From AP-15 sp963701815 (GTDB taxonomy: Bacteria; Pseudomonadota; Alphaproteobacteria; ATCC43930; CGMCC-115725), in assembly GCA_963701815.1 (NCBI GenBank), contig CAVPBN010000017.1, forward strand, positions 135,003 through 199,002: a stretch of DNA of 64,000 nt, written 5' to 3'. Made by a program: the position numbers and the translations under genes. The notes beneath the pieces were generated by a model. The model had not been told where the DNA came from, did not search any database, and saw nothing but the letters and a program-made list of their open reading frames with translations. Each line of letters begins with the position of its first letter. Position 1 is the first letter of the stretch. This document shows, piece after piece, positions 20,027 to 29,291 of this stretch.

Positions 20027-21059
20027 TCATCCGCCTGCGCCGGCCGCCAATCGCGCACTCACGCGTATTCTCCGCCGCTCTGCGGCGCGGCGGTGGGCGA
20101 AGTTCAAGCTCAGCAGGCGCTGGCTGAAGGCGCCGTAGGTCGTCGGCTCGTAGCGCGGCGGGTTGTCGGGACCGACGCAGGTCGGGACGCAGTCGACGAT
20201 CGCATCGTGGTTCGGCCCGAGGAAGAACGGGATCGCGTAGCGCGACGGTGCGTTGCGGTTGATGACGCGGTGCGGCGTCGCCCGGAAGCGGTCGTTCGAA
20301 TAGCGCGCCAGCATCGCCCCGGTGTTGACGACGAAGGTGCCCGGCACCGCCGGCGGCCGGATCCATTCGCCTTCGGCGGTGCGCACCTCGAGGCCCGGCA
20401 GCGCCGACTGCGCGAGGAAGGTCAGGAAATTGTTGTCGGTATGCGGGGCGAAGCCGAACTCGTTGTCCTCCGGGTTCGGATGCGGCGGGTAGTGGATCAG
20501 CCGGATCGTGCAATTCGGCTCGGCGAAGGCCTCGGCGAAATAGTCCGCCGGGCAGGTCCAGCGCCATCGCGACGATCGGCACCAGCCGCGTCGTCATCGC
20601 CTCCATCGCGGCGTAATAGGCCGTCGTCGCGGCGCGGAATTCGGGCATGTCCGTCGGCCAGCGGTTGAGCCCGACAAGCGGCTTGTCGTTGACGATGTCC
20701 GGGTGGTCGGGAGCGCGGTCGCGGGTGATGTAGAAGCTCTCGCTGAAATTCGGCCTGGTGTTCTTGTTGACCGGCGAATGCCGCACGACCTGGCCGCCGA
20801 ACGGCAGATAGCCGATGTTGTACTTGCCGACCTTGAGCGCCAGCTTGTCGGCCTCGGGCCGGGCGAAGAATTGCGCCGCGACGGCAAAGGTGTCCTCGAC
20901 CAGGCGCGGCGGCACGCCGTGATTGGCGACGACGAGAAACCCGGTGTCTTCGCAGGTGCGGGCGATGGCGCGCGCCAGCGGCGCCGCGGCGCCGGCATCG
21001 CCGGCGAGATACGGCCCGATGTCGAGCACCGGAATGCGGCCGTGATCCGCAACGGCCAT
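20027..21059 (-). CDS. Isopenicillin N synthase family Fe(II)-dependent oxygenase, one frameshift
   Basis: Double-stranded beta-helix oxygenase. The DIOX_N part reads RIPVLDIGPYLAGDA with GFLVVANHGVPPRLVED; after a one-base shift near 20550 the metal site follows: GFAPHTDNNFLTFLAQ (HxD) and RFRATPHRVINRN (second His), then SRYAIPFFLGPNHDAIVDC, whose RxS/RxA position would bind the co-substrate. About 344 residues; span 3n+1. ATG at 21059 chosen; an upstream ATG at 21110 would add residues encoded by a common scattered repeat. Ten bases upstream of the CoxL-like gene, so probably co-transcribed. Substrate unknown. Confidence 0.84.
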
Positions 21060-21135
21060 GGCAGGCGATTGGGCGGCGGCGCTGTTCTGAGCTTGTCGAA
21101 GGGTTCCCATTTCCTATCTCGTGGCGGTGCGCACA

Positions 21136-21255
21136 CTAATTCAATGGGTTCTTGATCTCATGCGCAATCCCGGCGGTCAAATGCCCGAACGAGGCCATCT
21201 TTTCGGCATGGATCAGATTGAGCTGCGCCACCTCCAATTTCGCGGCATTATGTAG
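21136..21255 (-). pseudogene. Sensor histidine kinase fragment (HisKA H-box)
   Basis: About 39 codons reading LEVAQLNLIHAEKMASFGHL then TAGIAHEIKNPLN before a stop. This is the HisKA dimerisation helix with the phospho-acceptor His in AHEIKNPLN. Nothing before or after belongs to a kinase, so it is a scrap left by rearrangement. Confidence 0.65.
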
Positions 21256-21414
21256 CGGACGCACCTACGGGGTTCGTAACATAGCGGCGTAACGTGGGCC
21301 TGCAAAACAATCCACAGGCTGTGGATAATGGGGATAACCTCATTTACAGACCCCTGACCTTGACGCCAAGTTCGTGATCAGCTATGCCCGGACTAACCGC
21401 CAATCCGTAGAGGC

Positions 21415-21919
21415 ATGCTGATGGAAGACGATATCTTGCGCTCGGCGAAAGCTGAGGAACAACGCCTTGAGGCGCTGATACGGGAGAATCCCGTGTTCCA
21501 ACGCCTTGAGGCAGTACGCAGTATCATCTCCTTGTACAGCGCCCCCTCGCCGCCGTCGTTAGAGGCTCAGACCGGAGATCAGGTGCGGCGGCGAGGCAAG
21601 CGCACCGAATTCGCAGGCGGAGGCGATTCGCCAGGGTGCGGCTACATACCTCCGAAAAAAGGGGAGACCAGCTCCGTCTGGCGAAATTCATCAAGCCTTG
21701 CTGACGACGGGAGTTACGGTAGTCGGAAAAAAACCGTCTGCGGTCGTGGCTTCGTATCTCTCTCATTCTGAGCTATTTGAGAGTGTAGCTGAGGGATACG
21801 CATTGCGTTCTTGGCGTCTGCATTGGCCAAGCGGTGATGAAACATCGGAAACGCCGGACAGCGGTGAACTATCCGGCGCTCCGATTATGGCCAACGGCGC
21901 GTTGCCGTTGAGCCCGTAA
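21415..21919 (+). CDS. Winged-helix/HTH-like hypothetical protein, frameshifted
   Basis: The N-terminal helix DILRSAKAEEQRLEALIREN with FQRLEAVRSIISLY is followed, after shifts near 21620 and in the AAAAAAGGGG run near 21655, by AIRQGAATYLRKKG, RPAPSGEIHQALLTTGV and GKKPSAVVASYLSHSELFES. The second part resembles a HARE-type or winged-helix DNA-binding domain; the order helix-linker-wHTH is common in small alphaproteobacterial proteins. It ends shortly before the tRNA-like element. Family not named with certainty. Confidence 0.6.
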
Positions 21920-21925
21920 CCCTAC

Positions 21926-22001
21926 GGGGGAGGAACCAAGCTGGTGCTTGGGCCGGTCCGCAAAACTGTGCAGCAAATGGGTTTGATTCCCACCTCCTCC
22001 A
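21926..22001 (+). tRNA. tRNA-Cys-like element (GCA) with 8+4 bp acceptor branch
   Basis: GGGGGAGG (21926-21933) pairs with CCTCCTCC (21993-22000) with one G-U. A 5-bp D-stem CCAAG/CTTGG encloses CTGGTG; the anticodon loop CCGCAAA (21958-21964) gives GCA; the T-stem is only 4 bp, TGGG/CCCA, with loop TTTGATT. The branch is therefore 8+4 rather than the usual 7+5. Read as a shorter branch, T21998 would be the U73 expected for tRNA-Cys, followed by an encoded CCA. Departures from normal are C33 instead of U33, T56 instead of C56, and a C-U mismatch closing the anticodon stem. It could be a minor Cys tRNA, a regulatory tRNA mimic, or a decayed tRNA. Confidence 0.45.
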
Positions 22002-22081
22002 CCCTTCCCCGCGGCCACCGGATGGAGCCGATGATCGCGTTTCCCGCAACGCCTTCCCATGCATCAGAAAGGAGGTGCGCA

Positions 22082-22108
22082 ATGTGGCAAGTCGCCCAGT
22101 TAACCTGA
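22082..22108 (+). other. Eight-codon ORF behind a perfect Shine-Dalgarno
   Basis: AGAAAGGAGGTGCGCA places a consensus ribosome site seven bases before ATG, which opens MWQVAQLT and a stop. A leader peptide or a truncated gene start is possible. No downstream plus-strand gene follows for 400 bases. Confidence 0.25.
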
Positions 22109-22179
22109 GCAACCCGCTCCGACGGGATTGTGCCCGATTTTGGCGTTTCTCGCCATGCCTTTCGCATGAGCCAGAATTC

Positions 22180-22440
22180 CTATTGTCTATCAGGCTCTTC
22201 GCTGATCCGAAGCGTGCGGGCACCCATCGCCGCTAGGCATTGCGCGAGGAAGACAGCCGAGAATCGCCCGCGCGCGACCTTATTGCGCAAATTGACGGGC
22301 GTATCCCGCACGCCGATCGCGGCAAGCCGCTCCGATAGATCCTCATAGCTGACGCCACGCCGCAGATCGTCGATCTTGACCACATCGATGCGGCGATCCG
22401 CATCTTCGACCCGAGCTACGATGTCGAAGGCATCCGTCAA
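22180..22440 (-). CDS. DUF6471 domain-containing protein
   Basis: 86 residues. RRGVSYEDLSERLAAIGVRD, then NLRNKVARGRFSAVFLAQCL with AAMGARTLRI match the DUF6471 pattern, a Cro/XRE-like helical domain in small alphaproteobacterial proteins, usually preceded by a short lysine-rich helix that is poorly kept here. Probably DNA-binding; target unknown. The N-terminus up to the ATG at 22440 is less family-like and may be extended. Confidence 0.7.
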   Translation of the reverse strand: MTDAFDIVARVEDADRRIDVVKIDDLRRGVSYEDLSERLAAIGVRDTPVNLRNKVARGRFSAVFLAQCLAAMGARTLRISEEPDRQ

Positions 22441-22523
22441 AAGATCCCTACGTAGCGCATCGTGCCCTGCGGGGGGATCTGACGCGGGCGACGCTTGATG
22501 CTCTACGAGACGCGCCGGGGCCG

Positions 22524-23256
22524 ATGACGACCAAGGAACTGGCTCGGCATGTCATGGCCGAACGCGGGTTGAATTCAGCCGACGCCGCGTTGCTACTTAT
22601 CTCTTTATATTTAACTCCAATTGCCACGAAGGCTACATCTGTAATTGCCTATCGCACAGATGCCGCAGTTTATATCGGCGCTGACAGCAAACTAACTTCA
22701 CCGCACAGCACCATAAAACGTACCGGGTGCAAGATCGGGGTCTCCAATGAGATCCTTTGGGGAGAGTCTGGTATAATTGGCGCCAGAGGAGGATTTAACA
22801 CTACTAATGTCATTAACGACATAATGAATATGAGCGCGCCCATCGACGAACGAATTTCTGTCCTCGAAAGTTCCTTGGTTCAGTCCTATCATAATATCAT
22901 GATGGCGATCAAGGCTGAAGACCCCGCTTACTTCTCTATTCATTACGGTCACAAAGGTGCCGCACTTGAAATTTCCCTCGCATACATGGAGAGGGGAGTC
23001 CCTCATCTGATCAGTATCGATTTTATGGCAGAACCCGGTGGTGCCGGTGCGGTTATAACTCCGAAAGAGGTTCGAGACCCACAAATCGCCATTCTTGGAA
23101 TCGTTTTGGGCCGATTATGGCATCCCCATGGGGATCGAGCATCTTATCCAAACTGAAATTGATGCCGTACCCGATGAGGTCGGCTCCCCCATTGCAGTTG
23201 TAAGGATCGACGAAACCGGAGTGTCGTGGATCAGAAAAGGCGTTTGCGCAGGATAA
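22524..23256 (+). CDS. Ntn-hydrolase/proteasome-like hypothetical protein, chimeric start, one frameshift
   Basis: The first 24 residues (MTTKELARHVMAERGLNSAD) resemble the start of small alphaproteobacterial DNA-associated proteins and are GC-rich. From about 22590 base composition drops and a new protein begins: LLLISLYLTPIATKA looks like a signal peptide, and TSVIAYRTDAAVYIGADSK resembles the N-terminal Thr-strand and ADSK/R motif of proteasome-beta/Ntn hydrolases. A shift near 23110 continues as ADYGIPMGIEHLIQTEIDAV and GSPIAVVRIDETGVSWI, ending at 23256. If cleavage exposes the Thr of TSVIAY it could be the nucleophile. Likely horizontally acquired; function inferred weakly. Confidence 0.5.
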
Positions 23257-23648
23257 GGCTATCGTCGCACAGACCGTGGATAGCAGTTTGGAGCTAAAGC
23301 TCGACATTGCCCCGCCCTCCCCTTGGGGGATGGTTTGCGCTTCGATGCGCCAAGCTTTTCTTAATCTCGTTCAGCAACCGCCTCAGTTTGCCGGTTCGAA
23401 CCAACGACATTGGGTTGAACGCAAAATTCGCATCGGTCAAATGCAAAAAACGCATGCGTATTGCCCGCCACAGAGTCTTTGTGATAAACGCAATTTTATA
23501 TTGATGTTTAAGCAAGAGCCACAAGGTGCGTCTGCTACATAATTCCGCAATTTCGCAACAATGCCACCACGGCGGTGTCGCGCGCGAAACCGCCCAGCCT
23601 GCTGCCGGGCGCGCGGGCGCGGCGCCGCCCCGGGCTGATTTGGCCCCG
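23257..23648. other. AT-rich stretch, no gene recognised
   Basis: Short open frames exist on both strands (for example 76 codons on the minus strand, 23294-23524) but none has a recognisable domain or ribosome site. The first 270 bases are as AT-rich as the preceding gene and probably came with it; composition returns to high GC at about 23550. Confidence 0.4.
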
Positions 23649-24385
23649 TCAGCCGGGCACGGTCAGCCGCAGCAATCGGGTCGGGTCGGCCGCGCCCTCG
23701 ATGCCCCGCACCGCCCCGATCAGGCCGGCAGCGTCGACAAAAGGGGCGCCATAGGCGGCCAGCTCACGCACCTTGGTGTCGAGTTCGGCATCGCTCATCG
23801 GCCGGCCCGGCGTGCCGCGGCCGTGCCGGATATGCTGGCTCATCTCCGTCCCGTGGACGAGGTGCAGCGTCACGGTGGCCAACTCGACCGGCGCGGCCGG
23901 ATCCTCCTCGAAGACGACCCTGGCGCGCAGCGCGCGCACGGCCGCGTCGGCGACGCAATCGTCCTCATATTGCGCGAGCCCGGCGGCGCCGAAAAGGAAC
24001 GCTGCGGCGACGCTGTGCTGCAGGCTGACCTTGGCGTCGCGCCCGGTCTCGACATTCGGCCGGTCGGTGCGCTCGCGCATCAGCGGGTGGCCGCGCACGA
24101 CGACGCGGTCTATCGCTTCCGGCGCGGGCGCGTGACGGGCGCGTAGTTCGAGACAGGCGTCGATCACCGGGAACAGCACGACCCCGCACGGATAGGGCTT
24201 GTACGCGTTGTTCAGCACCTCCCAGCGTTCGCCGATCCCGTCGGTCATGCGTGCGAGATCGGCCGAGTCGCTCGTCACCGCCGCGAACCCGTCGCGTCCT
24301 TCGATTGGCTGCTTGGGTACGCTGAACCCGCCCTCGGCGAACAGCCCTCCGCGGCCGTTCTGATTTCGCCGCCCGCTGGGGGCTC
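23649..24385 (-). pseudogene. MmgE/PrpD family protein, C-terminal half
   Basis: 2-methylcitrate dehydratase-like (MmgE/PrpD) C-terminal domain: RWEVLNNAYKPYPCGVVLFP, VVVRGHPLMRERTDRPNVET, KVSLQHSVAAAFLFGAAGLA and MSDAELDTKVRELAAYG. The N-terminal helical half with most catalytic residues is absent: homology stops at about 24385, where the subtilisin-like gene ends. Rearranged remnant, not expected to be functional. Confidence 0.8.
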
Positions 24386-24393
24386 GTAGACGC

Positions 24394-25953
24394 TCAAACG
24401 ATCGCGAAAACGTCGGAATCGGCGTAGAGGTTCTTCTGCTCGCAGCGCACGCGGACGATCGCCTGCTGCGCGATCGGTGCCGGCACCGTGACCTGCGCCG
24501 AGCCGGAGTTAGGCAGCCCGGCGGTTGCCGCACCCAGAACCGTCGAACGGTTGTAGGCGTCGCGGAACGAGACCTCGACTGAAATGACGACCGGCGCCGG
24601 GTATTCGTTCGACCATTGCACCGTGACGGTCGAGCCGGCTTGCAGCGGTACGCCGGTCGGCGGTGCGGTGATTGAGAACGGGCCGCAGACGGCACGGCGT
24701 AGGTTGAGCCGGCGGCCGGCGCGGCCAGCGCCCCGCAAGTTCGGCACCAGATTGGCCGAGGCGACCAGATGATTGCGGATTTCGGCGGGCGTCCAGTCGT
24801 CGATCGCGAGCAACAGCCCCGCGGCAGCGGAAACAAATGCCGCCGCCGCCGAGGTGCCGCTGGTCTGGCGGTAGGCAGGGCTGTAGATCGGCGTCGGCGG
24901 TGGCGGCGGATTGGCAAAATAGAGGGATGTGCTGAGCACGTCCTCGCCTGGGGCGGCAAGGTCGACATTGTCGCCATAGTTGGAAAACCAGCACTTGTTG
25001 TCGTTCTGGTCCGAAGCCATCACCGAAATCAGATTGTCGAGCGGCTGGCTCCCGCGAACCGACCCGCGATAGCTCGCCGGCAATGTCGGAATCTTGTCGT
25101 TGTCTCTGCCTTGGTTGCCGGCGGCGGCGACGACCACTATCGGCCGGTTCAAGGTGCCGATGCCGCTGATCGCGTTGTAGAGAAGGCCTGGGTCCAGCAC
25201 GTGCCAACTTGCATTGATGACGCGAGCCCCCTGTTGGGCGGCGAACAGAAACCCGAGCGCCGCCGCCAGCGCCGTCGGCGGCGTGCGCGTGTCATCAAAC
25301 TTGATCTCGTAGGGTTTGATCACCGAGATGTTCGGCACCGCCGGTGCCGGTGCCGGCACGCTGCCGATACCGGCGATGCCGAGCCGGTCGTTGGTGACTG
25401 CGGCTATGATCCCCGTCAGCATCGTGCCGTGGCCCGTATCGTCGGGGAAATTGGCCCCGGCCGGAGCAAGAACACTGATGCCGCCGACCGTCGTCGCGCC
25501 GACCGAGTTAAGGAAATCTTCATGATCGGCCTTTGCCCCGGAATCGACGATCGCCACGACAACCGGCGGGCGATTTCCGCGCGCCTGCGCCACCCGGTTC
25601 CAGGCGGGCTCAGCCTGGATCTTCTGCAATGCCCATTGCTCGGAGTAGAGAGGGTCGTTGGGCATTGCCAGCAGACTCAGGCGAATATCCGGCTCGAACA
25701 CCCAATCGGGGGAAAACTGCGGCGCAACCTCGTCGATCGCATCGGCTACCGAGAATTCGGGATTGCCGAGGTAGAATGCACGCACACGCAGGTCACCGAG
25801 CCGGAAATCGACGACCTGCTCGGCACCAAATTTCTTAAGGGCCTTCTCGATCTCGGCGATGTGAAGTGGCGCCTTGGTGGTGTACGTGATCAGCCGCCGC
25901 GTGTAATCCACATATTCAGGCGGGATCTGGAAGGGGTTCTTCGGCGTCTGCAT
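24394..25953 (-). CDS. S8 family serine peptidase (subtilisin-like)
   Basis: Intact 519-residue subtilase. Catalytic Asp in VVVAIVDSGAKADHEDFL, His in DDTGHGTMLTGIIAAVTNDR, oxyanion Asn in VVAAAGNQGRDND and Ser in RQTSGTSAAAAFVSAAAGLL. An N-terminal 100-residue region (FGAEQVVDFRLGDLRVRAFY) resembles a fervidolysin-type prodomain; the last 100 residues are a beta-sandwich (STVTVQWSNEYPAPVVISVE). No signal peptide is visible. The ATG at 25953 lies 17 bases after the haloperoxidase-like gene on the same strand. Its 3' end marks the junction with truncated prpD. Confidence 0.9.
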   Translation of the reverse strand: MQTPKNPFQIPPEYVDYTRRLITYTTKAPLHIAEIEKALKKFGAEQVVDFRLGDLRVRAFYLGNPEFSVADAIDEVAPQFSPDWVFEPDIRLSLLAMPNDPLYSEQWALQKIQAEPAWNRVAQARGNRPPVVVAIVDSGAKADHEDFLNSVGATTVGGISVLAPAGANFPDDTGHGTMLTGIIAAVTNDRLGIAGIGSVPAPAPAVPNISVIKPYEIKFDDTRTPPTALAAALGFLFAAQQGARVINASWHVLDPGLLYNAISGIGTLNRPIVVVAAAGNQGRDNDKIPTLPASYRGSVRGSQPLDNLISVMASDQNDNKCWFSNYGDNVDLAAPGEDVLSTSLYFANPPPPPTPIYSPAYRQTSGTSAAAAFVSAAAGLLLAIDDWTPAEIRNHLVASANLVPNLRGAGRAGRRLNLRRAVCGPFSITAPPTGVPLQAGSTVTVQWSNEYPAPVVISVEVSFRDAYNRSTVLGAATAGLPNSGSAQVTVPAPIAQQAIVRVRCEQKNLYADSDVFAIV

Positions 25954-25970
25954 CGACTGACACTCCGAGC

Positions 25971-26935
25971 CTACAGCCGGTATTGAGGAAACTCGGTGCG
26001 GACCGCATCCCGCAGACATGGCAACCACGGCTGTCCGGTCCCGGTCCAGACGATCGTATTCTGCAGGCCGAGGAAGATCTGGATCGCCACCGCCTGGCCG
26101 GCGACAATGTCGGTCGGGAAATGCACGCCGGCGACGATGCGGTTCTCGGACACGCGATGCGCCAAGTCGAATAGCGCCCCCGTGGCGCGGTTGCCGAAGC
26201 GAGAAATTGGGCCAGTGTCGAGCTGGGCGCCGGCAGCTTGTGTTGCGGCAGGTTGGTGTTTCCCGCCGCGTCGGCGAGGCTGTAGGCGAGCACGTACGAG
26301 ATCAGATAGGATTGCACAGCGTGGCCGGCCGGAAAGGTCGGGGTTGCGGGCGGATCGATCATCGGCGTGATCGCCGGGCACAGCTGCGACGGCCGCGCGC
26401 TGTGAAAATCGCCCTTCAGACACATTACGACATGCTCGCCGATGCGGCGGGCGGTGTGCACCATCAAATAGGTGCCGGGGTGACGCGCCGGGTCGATCTT
26501 CAGCGTGCCCAGCCAGTAATTGATCGCGCCGTCGGCGTCGTCCTGGTCGATGACTTCGTCGAACCGGTCGTCGCGTTCGAGTGCGAACTGGAGGATTTGC
26601 AACACCTCGCCGCCGAGTTGCGCCTGCGTCATATCCTTGGACGGCGTGCCAGCACCGGTTGCAGCCGCGGTGCAGTCGGCACGCCACGTTGCCGTCTTCG
26701 CGAGGTAATCGGCAAGGTACATGTAGGACTGCAGCTCGGCATCCCAGAGCGGGTGAAAGGACGGGTAGTTCTGGGCACCGCCGCTGACCGGCGGGACCAG
26801 TTTTGTGTTTGGCGGCGTGGTGTCGACAAGAAGGCTTTCGAGATCGCTGTCGTAGCGCGGCCTGAACCGCGCGAACGCGCCGCCCGGCGACGCCAGCGCC
26901 ATGTTCATGTTCATGTTCATGTCGAGCAATGGCAT
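25971..26935 (-). CDS. Vanadium-dependent haloperoxidase-like PAP2 superfamily protein, one frameshift
   Basis: About 321 residues. All three PAP2/vanadate-binding motifs are present: KGDFHSARPSQLCP (KxxxxxxRP), PTFPAGHAVQSYLIS (PxxxSGH-like with His), and after a shift near 26195 SENRIVAGVHFPTDIVAG (SRxxxxxHxxxD-like). Members bind vanadate and oxidise halides with peroxide, or hydrolyse phosphate esters. No membrane helices typical of lipid phosphatases are evident. The N-terminus has a Met-Asn run (MNMNMNM) from repeated ATGAAC triplets. Sits between the cyclase and the S8 peptidase genes. Confidence 0.82.
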
Positions 26936-27008
26936 GTTCGTCTTCCTCGTGGCTGATTTGCGCCTGACAATATGTCGGTCGGCTGCGCCGGGCGCCGGCG
27001 CGCCGCCG

Positions 27009-28760
27009 CTATTGCGGCAGCCCGGCGAGCAGGAGGTGTCGCGCGAGCCGCTCCCGGAAATGCTGGTCCCGGTATGCGTAGCTGTCTATGAACTGCTTCA
27101 CACAAAACTTCGGCTCGAGCCGCAACAGGCTGCTGCTGACCCACCTCGCCTCTTCGATCTGTCCTTTCGCCGCCAGGCTGGCGGCAAGAAATCGCAGATT
27201 GGCGGTATAGGCCGGGTTGGCGGCGAGCGACCGGTGGCCCCAAACGATCGCGTTCGTGTAATCTCCTTCGGTATAGGCGGCTAGGCCCAGGGCGCAATGG
27301 GTGAAGAAGATATGCGGATCGAACGGCGACAATCGCAGCGCTTGTTCGGCGCGGTGGCGGGCTTCGGCGGCGTCGCCGACATAGCTGAAGACGGGACTGC
27401 TGCGCGACCAGGCAAAGGCCGAGTTGGGACTTGCCTGCAATGCCCGCCCGCACAGGTCGAAGGCGGCATCGAAGTCGCGGAACAGCAGGGCTCGCAGATG
27501 ACCCGATAACGCCAATGCCCAGACATCGTTGGCGTCGCGCCGCAACGCGGCGGCGGCAAACTCCTCGGTCTTCGCCAGGTCGTCACCCCGATCTGGCGAC
27601 CGTCCTTGCCCGACCCGAATGGCGTGCCATAGTGCAGTAAAGGCGTGGGGTGGTGCGTAATCGTTGTCCAGCGATATTGACTGCTGGAACATCTGCCTCG
27701 CCAACTCGAATTCTTTTTGATCGAGGCGATACAGCAGATCCAGCCCGCGCAGCATGTAATCGTAAGCGTCGAAGTTCTCCGGCCGCTTGCGGCGGATCCG
27801 GCGCAGCTCGCTGGCGCGAACGTTGGGGATGATCTTCTGAACGACGCTCTCGACCAGGCTATCCTGTAGGTCGAAGAGTTCGCCGATGTCGCCTTCCACG
27901 CGGTGGTCTTCAATGACCGTTTGCGTCTCGGCCTCGGCCAATTCGGCGGCAATGCGCAGCCGCTGACCGCGTCGGCGGGCGCTCCCCCAGAGCACGTAGC
28001 GGACGCCGAGTTCCTCTACGATCGCCTGAAAATCCGGCGGGCCCCGCCGATATTTGAGCGTAGACGCCCGCGAGATGACGAAGATGTCGGGCAAGGATGC
28101 GAGCGCAGCGGTGATGTCCTCGACGATCCCGTCGCCGAAGTAGCTGCGGTCGTCGGCCGCGCCAAATTCGGCAAAAGGCAGCACCGCGATTGACGGCCGG
28201 GTGTGCGGAGCCGGCGATGCCGGATGTGCCGCGGCGGCTTGGCGCGGGGCGGTTTCTATTTTGTAGACGCGAACCGGCCTTCGGATGTTCTTAAATCTGA
28301 GGAATCCCTGGTCGGAGACAGGTAGTTGCAAATTGCTGCCAAGTTGTTCGTAAACCGTGCCCGAGATAAACAGACTGCCGGGCTCGGCTGCCTCCTGCAG
28401 CCGAGCGGCGAGATTTACCCCGGCGCCGAAGACGTCGCGCGCTTCGGAAACGATGTCACCGGAGTGCAGCCCCATACGAAGGGCAATCTGTTTCTCGAGC
28501 GGCTGCCCGGCCTCGCGACTGTGCACCTCCTCTTGAATGGCAACGCCAGCCTGAACTGCGCTGACAACGCTCGTAAAGCAGGCGAGAAAGCCGTCGCCGG
28601 TGTGTTTGACGACCCGACCCTCGGCCGCTGCTATGGCTGGCTCGATCACTTCGTCGAACAGCGCCATCCACCGAGGGTGGGTGTCCGCCTCATAGAGATC
28701 CATCAGCCGCGTGTAGCCGGCCACGTCGGCAAACAGGATCGCCGCGAGCTCGCGTCGCAT
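27009..28760 (-). CDS. Class III adenylate/guanylate cyclase with TolB-like and TPR domains
   Basis: Intact, 583 residues. The cyclase homology domain (1-175) has the metal-binding ILFADVAGYTRLM, HTGDGFLACF and GAGVNLAARLQEAAEPGSLF. A segment RPSIAVLPFAEFG with GDGIVEDITAALASLPDIFV (about 190-310) is the TolB-like N-terminal fold usual in this subfamily; TPR helices fill 330-583. Soluble; makes cAMP or cGMP, with the C-terminal part presumed sensory or a partner-binding scaffold. First gene of the minus-strand set with haloperoxidase and S8 peptidase (73-base gap). Confidence 0.9.
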   Translation of the reverse strand: MRRELAAILFADVAGYTRLMDLYEADTHPRWMALFDEVIEPAIAAAEGRVVKHTGDGFLACFTSVVSAVQAGVAIQEEVHSREAGQPLEKQIALRMGLHSGDIVSEARDVFGAGVNLAARLQEAAEPGSLFISGTVYEQLGSNLQLPVSDQGFLRFKNIRRPVRVYKIETAPRQAAAAHPASPAPHTRPSIAVLPFAEFGAADDRSYFGDGIVEDITAALASLPDIFVISRASTLKYRRGPPDFQAIVEELGVRYVLWGSARRRGQRLRIAAELAEAETQTVIEDHRVEGDIGELFDLQDSLVESVVQKIIPNVRASELRRIRRKRPENFDAYDYMLRGLDLLYRLDQKEFELARQMFQQSISLDNDYAPPHAFTALWHAIRVGQGRSPDRGDDLAKTEEFAAAALRRDANDVWALALSGHLRALLFRDFDAAFDLCGRALQASPNSAFAWSRSSPVFSYVGDAAEARHRAEQALRLSPFDPHIFFTHCALGLAAYTEGDYTNAIVWGHRSLAANPAYTANLRFLAASLAAKGQIEEARWVSSSLLRLEPKFCVKQFIDSYAYRDQHFRERLARHLLLAGLPQ

Positions 28761-29291
28761 CTGCCCACTCCGACAAGGTTCGTAGTGAAGTGTTCGCGGT
28801 TTCGGATCGCCAATGCAATGGGATTCGAATTATCCGTTGACATGGTATTGCCTTCGCTACTGGCGGGCCGATGCCGACTTCCGGTCGGCGCCTGGCCGGG
28901 TGTCGCGCCAGCTGATCACGGCAAACCGGAACGGTCCATGCCCCGGCTCGTGGAAGCAGGCGTACCGGAACGGTCAAATCACGCTCCTCAGTTCGGCGGC
29001 GGGAATCGGCGCGACCTCGCCGTTGGCGATGGTTGCGGCGAAGGGCCGGAATCCACCCAACTGAGACGCCCTGGATCACGAAGAGAATAGCTGTTGCCGG
29101 GGCAAACGCGGTCCTTGCGCCACCGCGGATTGGGGTGGGGCGACCCAGGCATTCCGCGGTGGCTGCGGATCGGTCATTAGCAGTAAACTCGGGCCAGGGG
29201 TGATGGCGGTACCAGAAGCGTTACCGCGCGACGTGAGCGGAGCGATGCTTGGCAAGCGGCTCGCGCGATTTGCCCTTGGCCACGGGGTTCC
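28761..29291. other. No gene recognised
   Basis: Holds the upstream region of the cyclase gene and about 400 further bases. Open frames occur (plus 28813-29064 and minus 28690-29079) but neither carries a family signature and they overlap. Possibly a decayed gene. Confidence 0.4.

Noticed and set aside
21080..21110. CTTCGACAAGCTCAGAAC near the oxygenase start
   Set aside because: This is a widespread short dispersed sequence in many genomes; treated as background rather than an operator or start region.
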